Shown here piece by piece: positions 45,724 through 55,369 of a stretch of 64,000 bases of DNA (position 1 is the stretch's first letter; every line of letters starts with the position of its first letter). Made by a program: the position numbers and the translations under genes. Origin of the DNA: Mermis nigrescens (Eukaryota; Nematoda; Enoplea; Mermithida; Mermithidae); the NCBI GenBank assembly GCA_036768485.1, contig JAVLUZ010000142.1, positions 17,233,735-17,297,734 of the forward strand, written 5' to 3'. The notes under the pieces were generated by a model that saw only the letters and a list, made by a program, of their open reading frames with translations, had not been told where the DNA came from and ran no database searches.

Positions 45724-47690
45724 TGAATGACACATTACTAAGCATATGCATTGGTAACAGGAGAAGTAAAATCAAACTTCTGAAAAAATTAAATCTAAAA
45801 AAATTAATTTTCTTTAATTTGAAGAGAAATTCAAATTCAACTTCGTAAAAAGAATTGAAATTTTTAAATTTCAAAAAAATTTCATTGAAACAAATTTTAA
45901 AAAATCAAATTAGGAAAATTTTAAAATTCAAATTTACACTAAAGACTGAAAAACATTAAGCAGTGTATCATATATTATGTATACTATAATGCTGTTTATA
46001 CTCTAATGCTAAAGAAGATAAAAAAAATACGATAAGGCAATCAAGTGCATGAGTGTCGTATTTCCATGTTGTGCATGTCTGCTGCCAAACCAATCACGGC
46101 TATGCAACATTTGTTGGAAACAAATGCACGTTATTAACCAGAGGTTGGTCGGGCAGGACCATTTTCGTAAGGAGTATTTAATGAGTGTCATTCGATCTAA
46201 ATGTGATGTGCCTTGCGCAACCATATTTGTATGAATTTACTTTGTAGGACCGACCAACCAAACATACATAATCTTGGGAGAGTGGTTTTAGGGTTTCATC
46301 CCCGAAAAATTTCACTCCCGCAAAAATTGTGTTCCCCCCAGAAGTTACGGCGGACTTTTGGAAGTTCCCAACAGTTCTCTGACAACTGTAGAAATGTGCT
46401 TTCTTAAGCGCTTTTTAGCTATCTATTTGCTCAGAAGTGCCGAATTTGGCGCTTCGCGCCCATTGTATTCATGCTTTGACTATATTTTGTTCAATTTGTT
46501 CGACTTTTTGTTTTGTAAATTTTTGAATGCGTCGATGTCTAAATGTGAGATCTCAGAAATGCTGGAAAACGATGTTTTTGACGCATACCTATGTACCATC
46601 TTCGGTTACGAAAATGCACTCTTAAATTCCACCCCTTTTGCCCCCCAATTCTCATGCTGTGCATGTATGCAACCAAACCTTCATCCTCGATACTTCCTCA
46701 TATTTTTTATCCTTGGCGAAAATTTAAAGTTAATTTAGTCTGCTCGAGACTACAAAATTGCATGGACTCTCGGGGTAAGTCACAAACCTCCACTTGGATC
46801 TATGCATATGTATTTTAGTTGTTCATAATATACTGGGTATGACCTCGATTCGATTTTTGACCTATCTTACCTGTATAAAACGAGTCGTTTCGATGAATGT
46901 GAAAGTATTTGCCTTGTCGTCGTCTTTATGTGTGTGTATTTTTTGATGCATTCTTTCTAAAGTCCTTATCCTAATCTAGCTTTTATGAGTTCCTTGCTGA
47001 AAAATTCTATTTTTATGTCAAAAACATCCGCGAATCCAGAATTTTCGACAGGGGCGGAACCAAAAGTTTTCTAAAAGTGTCAGACATTATCCAAAAATCC
47101 ATGCTCAATGTACCAATTTTTCGCTGTCTTTTGATAGGCAGCATTATTTCCTGATGCAAAAAAGTAAAACAATTTTTGAAATTTACCCAACTTTTTTATT
47201 AAAAACTCGCAAAAAATTTATGCAGAAATCGATACAAATCGCCGAAAAAAAACACTCGAGAGGAGACGAAATCCTTGTTCTGTACAAGAACTACTCTTCT
47301 GACGCAAGCAAATTTAAGTTTTCTCAAGAGCGCCAAGAGAGCCAGTAAATGTCATTAATTAGTGTTATCCCAGCGCGAAGCACAAAAAAATTTGAAAAAC
47401 CGCGATAAAAATGGCTAAAATCATTACAAAATACACATCTTTTCTTCATTGCGTCAGAATGTTTTTTGACGACAAGGGGCGGCAGCTCTCCCCCGCTTCC
47501 TCCTGAAGACAACAATATGCTAATCTGCTAATTAAACTTCACGGCTTTCTACTGAAACATTTTTTCATTGATCGTTTTCCGAAAAATTTACCCTCCGCTG
47601 GTAGACTTGAATTGAGTAAAGCAACACATAACAATACATTTTTTGAGTCGGTTAGACAGCCATTTTTTTATTGTTCAACGGTTGAGATGC
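45724..47690. other. Unassigned sequence
   Basis: No gene, RNA or element boundary is recognised. A GGCGC-TTC-GCGCC hairpin motif lies at about 46449. Short plus-strand frames around 46358-46818 overlap in different phases and are unlikely to be real. Confidence 0.4.
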
Positions 47691-47842
47691 CCCTAGACTG
47701 ACTTTTTCGGTCGTGCTCAAACATTCCCACCCGTCCTAACACTTCCACCGTCCCAACATTCTCACTGCAGAGTCCCGACATTCCCACTGCGTCCCACTGT
47801 CCCAACATTCCCACCATCCCCACATTTCCACCATCCCAACCA
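47690..47842 (-). repeat. GTGGGAATGTTGGGACG minisatellite
   Basis: Plus-strand units of TCCCAACATTCCCACC repeat about eight times, imperfectly. The same unit on the other strand forms the array at 51000-51125 and 51410-51600. Confidence 0.8.
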
Positions 47843-48225
47843 GGGCCGCATTTAGGGAGTGGGGTGAGGTGCGGCCGCCCCACCCCTTGGCCGGAAAAAT
47901 TTTTGAAAGATAAGCTACTGCACGGAAAGATGGAAAAATCGCATGTCTTTGTCTTGAAATTTTCGGCACTTCGCGCCGGATGTGAATTATTTTCCATAAT
48001 TTTAGCCCATGCGCGACCAAAAAAATTGAGACATTTTATAGCCTTTTAGGTCGGATAAAAATTTTTTGAAAAGTTCGACTTGTATTATCTTAATGGATAG
48101 AGCATGTAGAAATATCGAAAAATGCGGTTTTTGCGAGCTATCCCCGACGAATTTCCCGAGATAAAGACCATTTTATGTTGGGTTCGCCCCTACCCCTTGG
48201 CCGGATCATCTTAGATCTTAGATGC
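47843..48225 (+). mobile_element. Family K hAT-like element, copy 2
   Basis: The element begins CAGGGCCGCATTTAGGGAG directly after the minisatellite and is collinear with 31679-32040. Its right terminus is uncertain, in the region CCCCTTGGCCGGATC. It is non-coding. Confidence 0.55.
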
Positions 48226-48239
48226 ACAAGGTCAGGTTG

Positions 48240-49694
48240 GCCAGGGAGGGGTGAAATTAAGATTTTGGGGTCAGGCAAGGTAACATTTAAGATTTTTACT
48301 CCAGTAAACTGCGTTTTTGGCTATTTTTACGTCAAAATCGTCTAAAAATACTCTATTTTTGGCTCGAACTGCTCGACAGTACCTAACTTTTGGACTTTTC
48401 AGCGGGGGGTAATACCCCCTCTCACCCCTACCTATGTGCATGTATGCGGATCCTGGATACGAGCCTGCTAATCCCAACTATAATTTCTACTGGGAATGAA
48501 CTGTGAATGAGTTTCTAACAATTAGGAGAATTTTGAGGTTTTAGCGTATTTTTAAAATTTTTCTTAGTGTTCGGGTAGAATGACAGGCACAGGTGTACTG
48601 TGGGCATCAGTGCTTTAGCATTATAACCTTGTGTACACTTTATTTTGATACAAGCTAATACTTCTCATTAGAGATGCGCCAGGCCCCAGTCCCCGCCCCT
48701 CGGCCGGGGCCAGGCTGGCCGCGGCGCCGAGGCCTGTAAAAGACGAAAAAAATTTCATGAAAATTAGATACAATTAATGTTTTTTTTACAAATTATACAA
48801 CGTAATATTTATTTATTTCAACAACTAAACTAAAAGGGTAAAATTAAGCTTGGACTAATGTTTTGTTTTGTTTTAGGTGATCCAATATCTAAGATTTGAG
48901 TGAACATGGAAGCAATTTGATGCATTTTAGAAAAGTTAAGCTTTAATAACGATTTTTATTATGAAAATGAGCATGTTTGACCGATTATTTTATTTTTAGA
49001 CAAAATCATTTAAAATGCTGAGGACTCGTTCCAGTATTTGTAGAAATGTTTTATAAGCCGACGTACGTTCATGCAGGCTGAGGCATGACGAGCTATTTTA
49101 CCGTGCATATAGTCGCTTGCTGTTACACATGTGATTTTTCATTAATTTTGGGCGCTTCACGCCAAATAGCAGGGTCTGTCTTCAATTTGGGGTGCTTCAC
49201 TGGTCATTTATTGTTTAATTTGGTGTATACCTTTTATCCCTATTATTTAAATGTCGATAATGCTCATTAGCTATTTAGGGCGAATGATTTCTTGGTCCTT
49301 ATAAACATTTTTTGCCTCTATAATTTTCCGTTTCTTCTCTAAAGGGAAGTATTTTGTGAACGTAAATGAATTATTTCGAACGGTATGGTCGTGTCCCAAC
49401 ATTTCCTTCCATACATGCACATAGGAGTTGAGGGGCTATTACCTTCCCCCAGCCAGGCAGGTACTGCCCGACGATTTTTAGCTGATGAAACATTTTTTTC
49501 GCATCATTTTTGAGGTAAAAAGCAGTAAAAATGTCAAAATTTTTCCGGCGCTCCGCGCCGGATTACTACTTATAAATACTTTTTTACCCAAAAAGCGCCA
49601 AAAATTGATCAATTTCTGTATTTTTTTAGTGTTAAAAGGATAAAATGCAGTCAAAATGGAATAAAAATGCTACAAAAATGTTAGATAGTGCGTA
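48240..49694. other. Unassigned sequence with a GC-rich patch
   Basis: About 48670-48740 is a GC-rich block (GAGATGCGCCAGGCCCC followed by CGGCCGGGGCCAGG) reminiscent of the family C ends, but no partner end is found. GGCGC hairpin motifs lie near 49150 and 49549. No gene is recognised. Confidence 0.4.
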
Positions 49695-49702
49695 CATGTA
49701 TG

Positions 49703-50568
49703 CAGGCCTGTAGGCAGAAATTTTTTTCGGGGGGGGGCAAGATTTTTTTTTACCTAAAAAAGTATTGTGTTAAGGATACCCCTGTTACCATGGTTTTAGC
49801 CTTCCCTACGGCTGTTGGGCTCTGGGGTGGCGCGCTCAAGCGTCCCCCAGCGGGGTCTGGGGCAGAGCCCCAGAAGCCAACGCACCAGAGAGCATCTGAG
49901 CAAAAATTGTAACACTAAAATTTGCAGCTAATTCACTAGAATATGGTTATTTATCAGACCAAAAAAATGTATCAAAAACACCGAAACGGCATTATTTTAT
50001 GCTTTTTCTGTTCAGTCCGCCTTTTTTAGTCATCAAGAAATCTGATGTATCTTCATAAGCTATATTTCTTGTGTGATAAAATGAGTTAGTGTGTACTTTT
50101 TGATTTGAAGGAAAATTGGAAAAACAAGTACTCATTTCGGCAGCGCCGAAAATTTTTTGGGAATTTTACACCTTTTACAGTCTTTGCCTTCCCAAAAATC
50201 TTTGTACATTCCGCACACACAAATTTTTAGGTACTATAATATGGTACAGTAGCGATTTCAGTGTGGTAAAAACAGTTGTCCGACTTTTGGTAGTGTATTT
50301 CAGCTAATTTCTGGGTCTCTAAGGGCGAAAATCACTAAAAATCGTCTTAAAACGGCGCGGAGCGCCGAAAAATTTGACAATTTTTCTTTTGAAATGCAAT
50401 TTCTGCCATTATAAAGATATATAGAACACACAATTACTCATTTCGGCTCGAAGCGCCGAAAATTTTTGCAAATATTATTTTTTCCCCTTACTCCCCCCTT
50501 TGGTGTATTTAAGAAAATTTTTAATTTGGGGGGGCAGGTGCCCCCTACCCCCCCTCCCTACAGGCCTG
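49703..50568. mobile_element. Family J hAT-type element with captured family B segment
   Basis: This 866-bp element has perfect inverted termini CAGGCCTGTAGG and an 8-bp duplication CATGTATG (49695-49702) and CATGAATG (50569-50576). The middle (50105-50460) is a reversed piece of family B, with GGCGC hairpins at 50354 and 50444. A GC-rich block at 49825-49875 is shared with family D. It has no coding capacity. Confidence 0.85.
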
Positions 50569-50748
50569 CATGAATGTATGAGCACGGAAATTTAGTTGCA
50601 AGGCAGCAAATGAATTCTGAGAAAGAATCTGATGGGAGCGAAAATCGCGAAAAATGTCACAAATACAAGATTGAGATCTCGCTAAATTCTAAGGAGTGTG
50701 CATTTTAGGGTCTAATCTCTCGCTTAGTAACACTGGCAACGTTGGGAC

Positions 50749-50985
50749 CACATCTGGGCGTGGGGTAGGGGGTTCGGGGTATGCACCCCTCGAGAAACCA
50801 AAATACCCCCAGAATTCAATTTTTGATTTTTTTTGGTTTATTTCCGTCATTTTTTTGATGCCAATGGATAGTGCTCGCTGAGAAACGTTGAAAAAAAATT
50901 CTTTTTGCCGTACCATTATTTTTAAGGCCATTTTTTTGACTTGAAAAATCTTGCACCTGCAGAATTTTGGTGCTGCCCACCTGTG
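50749..50985 (+). mobile_element. MITE family A, copy at 50.8 kb
   Basis: This 237-bp copy runs from CACATCTGGGCGTGGGG to GCTGCCCACCTGTG. The target duplication is GTTGGGAC (50741-50748) and CTTGGGAC (50986-50993). The target lies inside a minisatellite unit of the array that continues at 51000. Confidence 0.85.
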
Positions 50986-50999
50986 CTTGGGACTAGCGG

Positions 51000-51600
51000 T
51001 GGGAACGTTGGGACGATGGGAATGTTTGGACGGTGGCAATGCTAGAACGGTGGCAAAGTTGGGACTTGCGGTGGGAATGTTGAAACTCGTGGTGAAAAGG
51101 TTGTGGCAGTGGGCATGTTGGGACCATAGATGCACAGCATGGTCGGTCTGTGGGGTCAAAAGTCGAGCTTTTCTTGGGTTAAAATGACGCTAAAAAATGG
51201 TATAAATTCTAAAATAGCGTAAAAACTGCGTTGATTTACAATTTTTGGTCAATTTGAAGCATTTTTTTGTGAAAAGTTTGGATTTTCGCCTGCTTTCAGC
51301 CTTTATTTTGCCTATTTTTAATGAGAAAATTTTTGGTTTTCATGCTGGGGTCTTCTAGAATAGACCCCTAAACATTTTCTCTCACCTTATGTGCATGTCT
51401 GATTGGGGCTCATGTTGGGAATGTTGGTACGATGGGATTGTTGGGACGGTGGGAATGTTGGGACGATTGGAATGTTGGGACGGTTGAAATGTTGGAGACT
51501 CGCGGTGGGAATGTTTGGACCGATGGTGGGAATGTTGGTATGGTGGGATTGTTGGGACGGTGGGACTTTCGGGACTCGCAGTGGCAATGTTTAGGCCGGT
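51000..51600 (+). repeat. GGGAATGTTGGGACGGTG minisatellite, two blocks
   Basis: Blocks at 51000-51125 and 51410-51600 consist of imperfect ~17-bp units of GTTGGGACGGTGGGAAT. The sequence between them (51126-51409) resembles the 7400-7700 part of family H (ACCGGTCTGG-like and AAATAGCGTAAAAACT). This suggests the minisatellite and that flank travel together. Confidence 0.8.
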
Positions 51601-51764
51601 GCCGGGACAGGATATTATTTATTTTAATGCTAACCCTATATAAGTGTACACTTCAGACATGTCGCGGCTTGAAATTTCGGGTCGACGTCACCGGCCATCT
51701 TTGAGAGAGGGTGGGTAAATGAACTCCAGGTTTTCGGAAAAAAGGCCAGAAAACACTTAAAAAC

Positions 51765-52139
51765 GACCAGTGGCGGATATAGAATTTTTATAATGGGGCG
51801 ATATCCACGCCTGGGCGTGGGGGGATTTGGGGGGTATGCACCCCCAGAAACCAAAATACCCCCAGAAATCAAAATACCCCCAGAATTCAATTTTTGAAAA
51901 TTTTTTCGTTTTTTTCGCAATTTTTTGATGCCAATGGATAGTGCTTGATGAGAAACGTCGAAAAATGGTGTTTTTATCACCATACCACCATTTTTAAGAC
52001 CATTTTTTGACTTTCAAAAAATCTTGCACCCCCCCCCCCGCCAGAATTTTCTTGCTGCCCACGTATGGCGATATCCAGCCTTTCTAAAAAAAGTCGAAAA
52101 TAGATACTCCGTACGATAAAGCGTTTCCCGGCGTTTTTC
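51765..52139 (+). mobile_element. hAT-like element end (CAGTGGCGGAT) with MITE A inside
   Basis: CAGTGGCGGATATAGAATTT at about 51769 matches the left end of the MITE at 62275. It is interrupted 30 bases later by a family A copy and resumes at 52076. Its right end is lost in the gap of Ns. Confidence 0.6.
51806..52067 (+). mobile_element. MITE family A, copy at 51.8 kb
   Basis: This 262-bp copy has termini CACGCCTGGGCG and GCCCACGTATG and a perfect 8-bp duplication GCGATATC (51798-51805 and 52068-52075). It is one of the best preserved copies. Confidence 0.92.
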
Positions 52140-52239
52140 NNNNNNNNNNNNNNNNNNNNNNNNNNNNNNNNNNNNNNNNNNNNNNNNNNNNNNNNNNNNN
52201 NNNNNNNNNNNNNNNNNNNNNNNNNNNNNNNNNNNNNNN
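52140..52239. other. Assembly gap (100 N)
   Basis: Exactly 100 Ns, the usual placeholder for a gap of unknown size. The Penelope element's left repeat begins directly after it, so the gap probably reflects failure to assemble across this repeat. Confidence 0.95.
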
Positions 52240-52331
52240 GAATACACCATGTGGAGAGGCCCTTGGCCCCAGACTAAAAATATTATTATGTTACTTTAAA
52301 AGGAACAAATAATATTATACAACTGGCCCAG

Positions 52332-52397
52332 TGAAGCTCAGTTGGTAAAACCACAGACTCTAGAAATAAATGATACTTAGCTGTAAGGTTCGATTCC
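52332..52397 (+). promoter_or_regulatory. Internal RNA polymerase III promoter-like A and B boxes (left repeat)
   Basis: TGAAGCTCAGTTGG (52332-52345) resembles the A-box consensus TRGYNNARNNGG with an added base. GGTTCGATTCC (52387-52397) matches the B-box consensus GGTTCGANTCC exactly. The ~41-base spacing is within the tRNA range. The cloverleaf cannot be completed because the acceptor strands do not pair well, so this is a tRNA-derived promoter rather than a tRNA gene. Confidence 0.7.
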
Positions 52398-52414
52398 TGG
52401 TGCCCACAACTTCT

Positions 52415-52485
52415 TATATTCTGTAAGAGCCTGACGACGACGGTAGGTTAACTGTCGAAACGTTGCGTATTATTCTTAACATTGT
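52415..52485 (+). ncRNA. Candidate minimal hammerhead ribozyme (left repeat)
   Basis: The conserved core is present: CTGACGA (52431-52437, fitting CUGANGA), a stem II GACGG/CTGTC (52439-52443 with 52452-52456) and GAAA (52457-52460). Stem III is only three base pairs, ACG/CGT, closed by TTG (52460-52468). Predicted cleavage is after A52469 (GUA). Stem I is open at the outside; AAGA (52425-52428) can pair with TCTT (52474-52477) and TGT with ACA beyond a bulge, but the pairs next to the core are weak. Very short stem III and location in Penelope repeats fit the hammerheads reported from Penelope-like elements by Cervera and de la Pena. Activity is untested. Confidence 0.65.
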
Positions 52486-52739
52486 ATTGTACCTACGGGT
52501 TTGAATAAAGCATTATTATTATTTTATGTGACTGCCAATTAGCCAAAAAATACACTTCTTTAGATATGAACCAGTCACAAACATTTAGAAGTCAGTTATT
52601 ACAGCAGTATGGCCTTGACTTAATTAGAGATCTCCAGTTGATGGCATTGGGGAGAAACTAGCTCAAGCATCATCAAGTTTAACCTTCCTGATGCAAATGT
52701 CGAGACCTAGGTATCATACCTACAGGTTTAAACCTTAGA

Positions 52740-53528
52740 GACCCTATTAACAGCAGGGGTTCACAGAGGATACTACAGAGGGCAGGAAGAGCCCTGGTCA
52801 GAGAAACGAATTAGGCATATGAGGTGGAGGAAGTCTAGTCTCACAGGATGCCAAGAAAGCACTGGAAGAAGACCTAGAGAGGAATATGACCTATGATCAT
52901 TGGATAAGGATAAAGGGCTCAGTAGATAGATTGTACATAAGACAGCTTGAAATGGTAACACAGAGACAGAAGGCAAAATTGGATAGACTCATGCCAAGGC
53001 AGGGACAACAGAACCTCAACTCTGGATAAGGTGGTAATAAATCAGAGCCATAGACCACTGACTAATCATGAGCAGACTGCCCTGGCAAAAGGCTTAAAGC
53101 TTGCTATGAGCACCAAGTCAACACCCAATTAAGAACATCATAACAGCTATTGAGTGTGCAGCCCATTTCCTGCCACAGGAACGGAAGGATGACTTTCGGT
53201 TAAAGATTAGACAAGCTATTGACAGGGTTGATAAGCCTGAGGCAAATATCAGCAAGGCAGAGCTTAGAGTTATTAAAATGCTAAAAGCAGAGGACACCAT
53301 AGTCATTCTCACCAGCAGATAAAGGTCGTGCAGCAGTAGTGATGGACAGAATAGAGTACAACAATAAGCTGCAGCAGACTCATTGATGATCCCTCAAAGT
53401 TCAACGCCATTGGCAAACGCACACCAGTTACCAGGGTAGAGCAAGCATTAAAGAAACTGCTCAAGGAAGAAGGTCTGGACAAAGAGGTAAAAATCAAAGA
53501 AGGCTGCAAAGCACTGCATATCTATGGT
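52740..53528 (+). pseudogene. Penelope protein, N-terminal part (degenerate)
   Basis: Readable pieces in shifting frames include ALEEDLERNMTYDHWIRIKG with RLYIRQLEMVTQRQ, then PADKGRAAVVMDRIEYNNKL and ALKKLLKEEGLDKEVKIKEG. The P-A-D-K-G-R-A-x-V-V-M motif precedes the polymerase domain in Penelope-like proteins. Several frameshifts and stops are present. Confidence 0.7.
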
Positions 53529-54341
53529 TTGCCAAAGATACACAAGCCAGGAGTACCACTTAGACTGATTGTCAGTTGCATTGGGACAACTATACATCCT
53601 CTGTCAAAATATCTGGTTAAGATACTTAACCCACTGCAGCAGAACATTGCCAGCTCATTGAAGAACAGCAACGACTTTGTGGCTAAGATAGAACCAATGG
53701 TAATACAGGAAAATACACGGCTAGTCAGCCTAGACGTTGTGAGCCTCTTCACAAGTGTCCCAACTCAGTTGGCTATAGAATGTGTATTGAATCTGCTTAG
53801 ACAGGATATTACTCCTAGCACAAAGAACAACTATGAGTGCTGAGGTCATAGCCAAACTGGTAGAATATTGTGTCAGGAGTACTTACTTTCAGCTTGGGGA
53901 ATATTATTACCAGCAAGTAGATGGGATGTCCATGGGTTCACCATTGTCACCAGTACTGTGCAACCTGTTCATGAATGATTTAGAAAAACAGGCACTGCAA
54001 ACAGCACCATATAAACCTACAATGTGGCTCAGGTACGTTGATGACACATTCATCTTGTGGGATCATGGAGATCGGAGTTAGAAGCTTTCCTCCAGCACAT
54101 GAATAGTCAAAATCTTGCTATTCAGTTTACCATGGAGAAGGAGGTGGAAGGCACACTGCCTTTCCTGGATGTACTAGTTAAGAGATCCCATGACCATCTA
54201 GAGACATCAGTGTACCGTAAGCCAACACATACAGGTCAATACCTAAACTACCAGTCTAATCATCAGAAATGCACAAAGGCAGGTATAGTTAGAGGAATGG
54301 CCATGAGATGTAGGAGCATATGCCAAACAAATCACAGGTAA
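53529..54341 (+). pseudogene. Penelope reverse transcriptase domain (frameshifted)
   Basis: Three overlapping pieces (53529-53843, 53833-54081, 54057-54341) need two frame changes. Motifs in order: GLPKIHKPGVPLRLIVS, then SLDVVSLFTSVP (motif A with catalytic Asp), VDGMSMGSPLSPVLCNLFM (motif B), WLRYVDDTFILW (motif C with the Asp pair), GTLPFLDVLVKR and VYRKPTHTGQYLNYQSNH. The L-D-V-x-x-L-F-T motif A, M-G-S-P-L-S-P and the late Y-R-K-P-T-x-T segment are specific to Penelope-like elements, whose polymerase is related to telomerase. The breaks lie near 53835 and 54060. Confidence 0.92.
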
Positions 54342-54492
54342 AGAAGGTGAACATCAGAAAATACTTAAGGAGTTTCAAGCTAATGGATACCCTGGCCCAT
54401 TAATACAAAGAGCTTCTACAACTTGCACCCTCAAGGATGATGCAACTAACTACATTGCAACAGCAGTAGTACCATTTAGTGGGGCATTAACC

Positions 54493-54918
54493 ATGAAGCT
54501 TAAGCGAGTGTGCAAAGCATATGGAGTGTGCCTTGTGGCAAAGAGTGAAGACACTATCAGGAAAAGACTACAAAGTGTTGCCCCAAAGAGACCCTTAGAT
54601 CTACGGCAGGGCATAGTGTATAAAGTACCACTACAATGTGGGAAGGAGTACATTGGGGAAACTGGTAGAAGTCTTAAGAAAAGACTTGGGGAACATAGGA
54701 GTGCACTAAGGAATTTGAAAGAAGAACGGAGTGGGGTTGCTGAACACTGCATAGCATGTGGGTGTAGACCAGATTTCGAGCATACATCAATACTCGCAGA
54801 AGAAAGCAATGGGTACCGTAGGAAAATACGGGAGACCCTGAGATGGAGAGGGCTAGTGAGCAGAATGTCGGTTCAAGAAGTATTGAGATCAGTCGTATAT
54901 GGAATAGAGCCCTATTGA
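54493..54918 (+). pseudogene. Penelope GIY-YIG endonuclease domain
   Basis: This C-terminal frame ends with a TGA four bases before the right terminal repeat. It contains IVYKVPLQCGKEYIGETGR with SLKKRLGEH (the GIY-YIG core with catalytic Tyr and Arg), then GVAEHCIACGCRPDF and EHTSILAEE. These have the His/Cys residues and the E that usually complete this domain in Penelope-like proteins. The nuclease nicks target DNA in the family. The frame here is intact, but the upstream polymerase is not. Confidence 0.9.
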
Positions 54919-55013
54919 GGAGAATACACCATGTGGAGAGGCCCTTGGCCCCAGACTAAAAATATGATTATGTTACTTTAAAAGGAACAAATAATATTAT
55001 ACAACTGGCCCAG

Positions 55014-55079
55014 TGAAGCTCAGTTGGTAAAACCACAGACTCTAGAAATAAATGATACTTAGCTGTAAGGTTCGATTCC
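55014..55079 (+). promoter_or_regulatory. Internal RNA polymerase III promoter-like A and B boxes (right repeat)
   Basis: TGAAGCTCAGTTGG (55014-55027) and GGTTCGATTCC (55069-55079) are identical to the left repeat. Conservation of both boxes in both repeats is expected whether or not they are functional, since the repeats are copied together. Confidence 0.7.
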
Positions 55080-55096
55080 TGGTGCCCACAACTTCT

Positions 55097-55167
55097 TATA
55101 TTCTGTAAGAGCCTGACGACGACGGTAGGTTAACTGTCGAAACGTTGCGTATTATTCTTAACATTGT
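55097..55167 (+). ncRNA. Candidate minimal hammerhead ribozyme (right repeat)
   Basis: The core is the same as in the left repeat: CTGACGA (55113-55119), stem II, GAAA (55139-55142), three-pair stem III, predicted cleavage after A55151. With ribozymes in both repeats, self-cleavage of a full-length transcript would release a unit of 2682 bases, the distance between the two cores. Confidence 0.65.
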
Positions 55168-55369
55168 ATTGTACCTACGGGTTTGAATAAAGCATTATTA
55201 TTATTTTATGTGACTGCCAATAGGCCAAAAAATACACTTTCTTTAAATATCATAGGTATTGGCAAGCGATTCAAATTCTGCAAAATATGCTTTTATGTCC
55301 GTTTTTTCGCCATCAAAAATTTTTTATTTGCAATTGCAAATTGCATCTGCTGCAAAAATGGTCCGCGAT

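Larger units (their letters stand above)
52240..52567 (+). repeat. Penelope left terminal repeat (pLTR)
   Basis: The sequence from GAATACACCATGTGGAGAGG to TACACTTCTTTAGATAT is repeated at 54922-55250 with only a few changes. In order it holds GGCCCAGTGAAGCTCAG (A-box region), the B box, the hammerhead-like core and a run of ATT triplets after GAATAAAGC. Confidence 0.92.
52240..55250 (+). mobile_element. Penelope-like retroelement
   Basis: Direct repeats of ~325 bp (52240-52567 and 54922-55250, nearly identical) flank a coding region with a Penelope-type reverse transcriptase followed by a GIY-YIG endonuclease. Paired direct repeats resembling LTRs (pLTRs) are a known feature of Penelope-like elements. 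Each repeat contains tRNA-like A and B boxes and a candidate hammerhead ribozyme. The left repeat is cut by the gap, so the true 5' limit is unknown. The coding region has several frameshifts, so this copy is inactive. It lies close to the minus-strand gag-like frame that ends at 55370. Confidence 0.9.
54922..55250 (+). repeat. Penelope right terminal repeat (pLTR)
   Basis: This is the second copy of the terminal repeat, complete here. Identity to the left repeat is very high; differences include one base near 54966 and small changes after 55215. It follows the end of the coding frame directly. Confidence 0.92.

Noticed and set aside
52321..52408. True tRNA gene in the Penelope repeat
   Set aside because: The A and B boxes are good, but the acceptor and anticodon stems do not form. 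It is better described as a tRNA-derived promoter.
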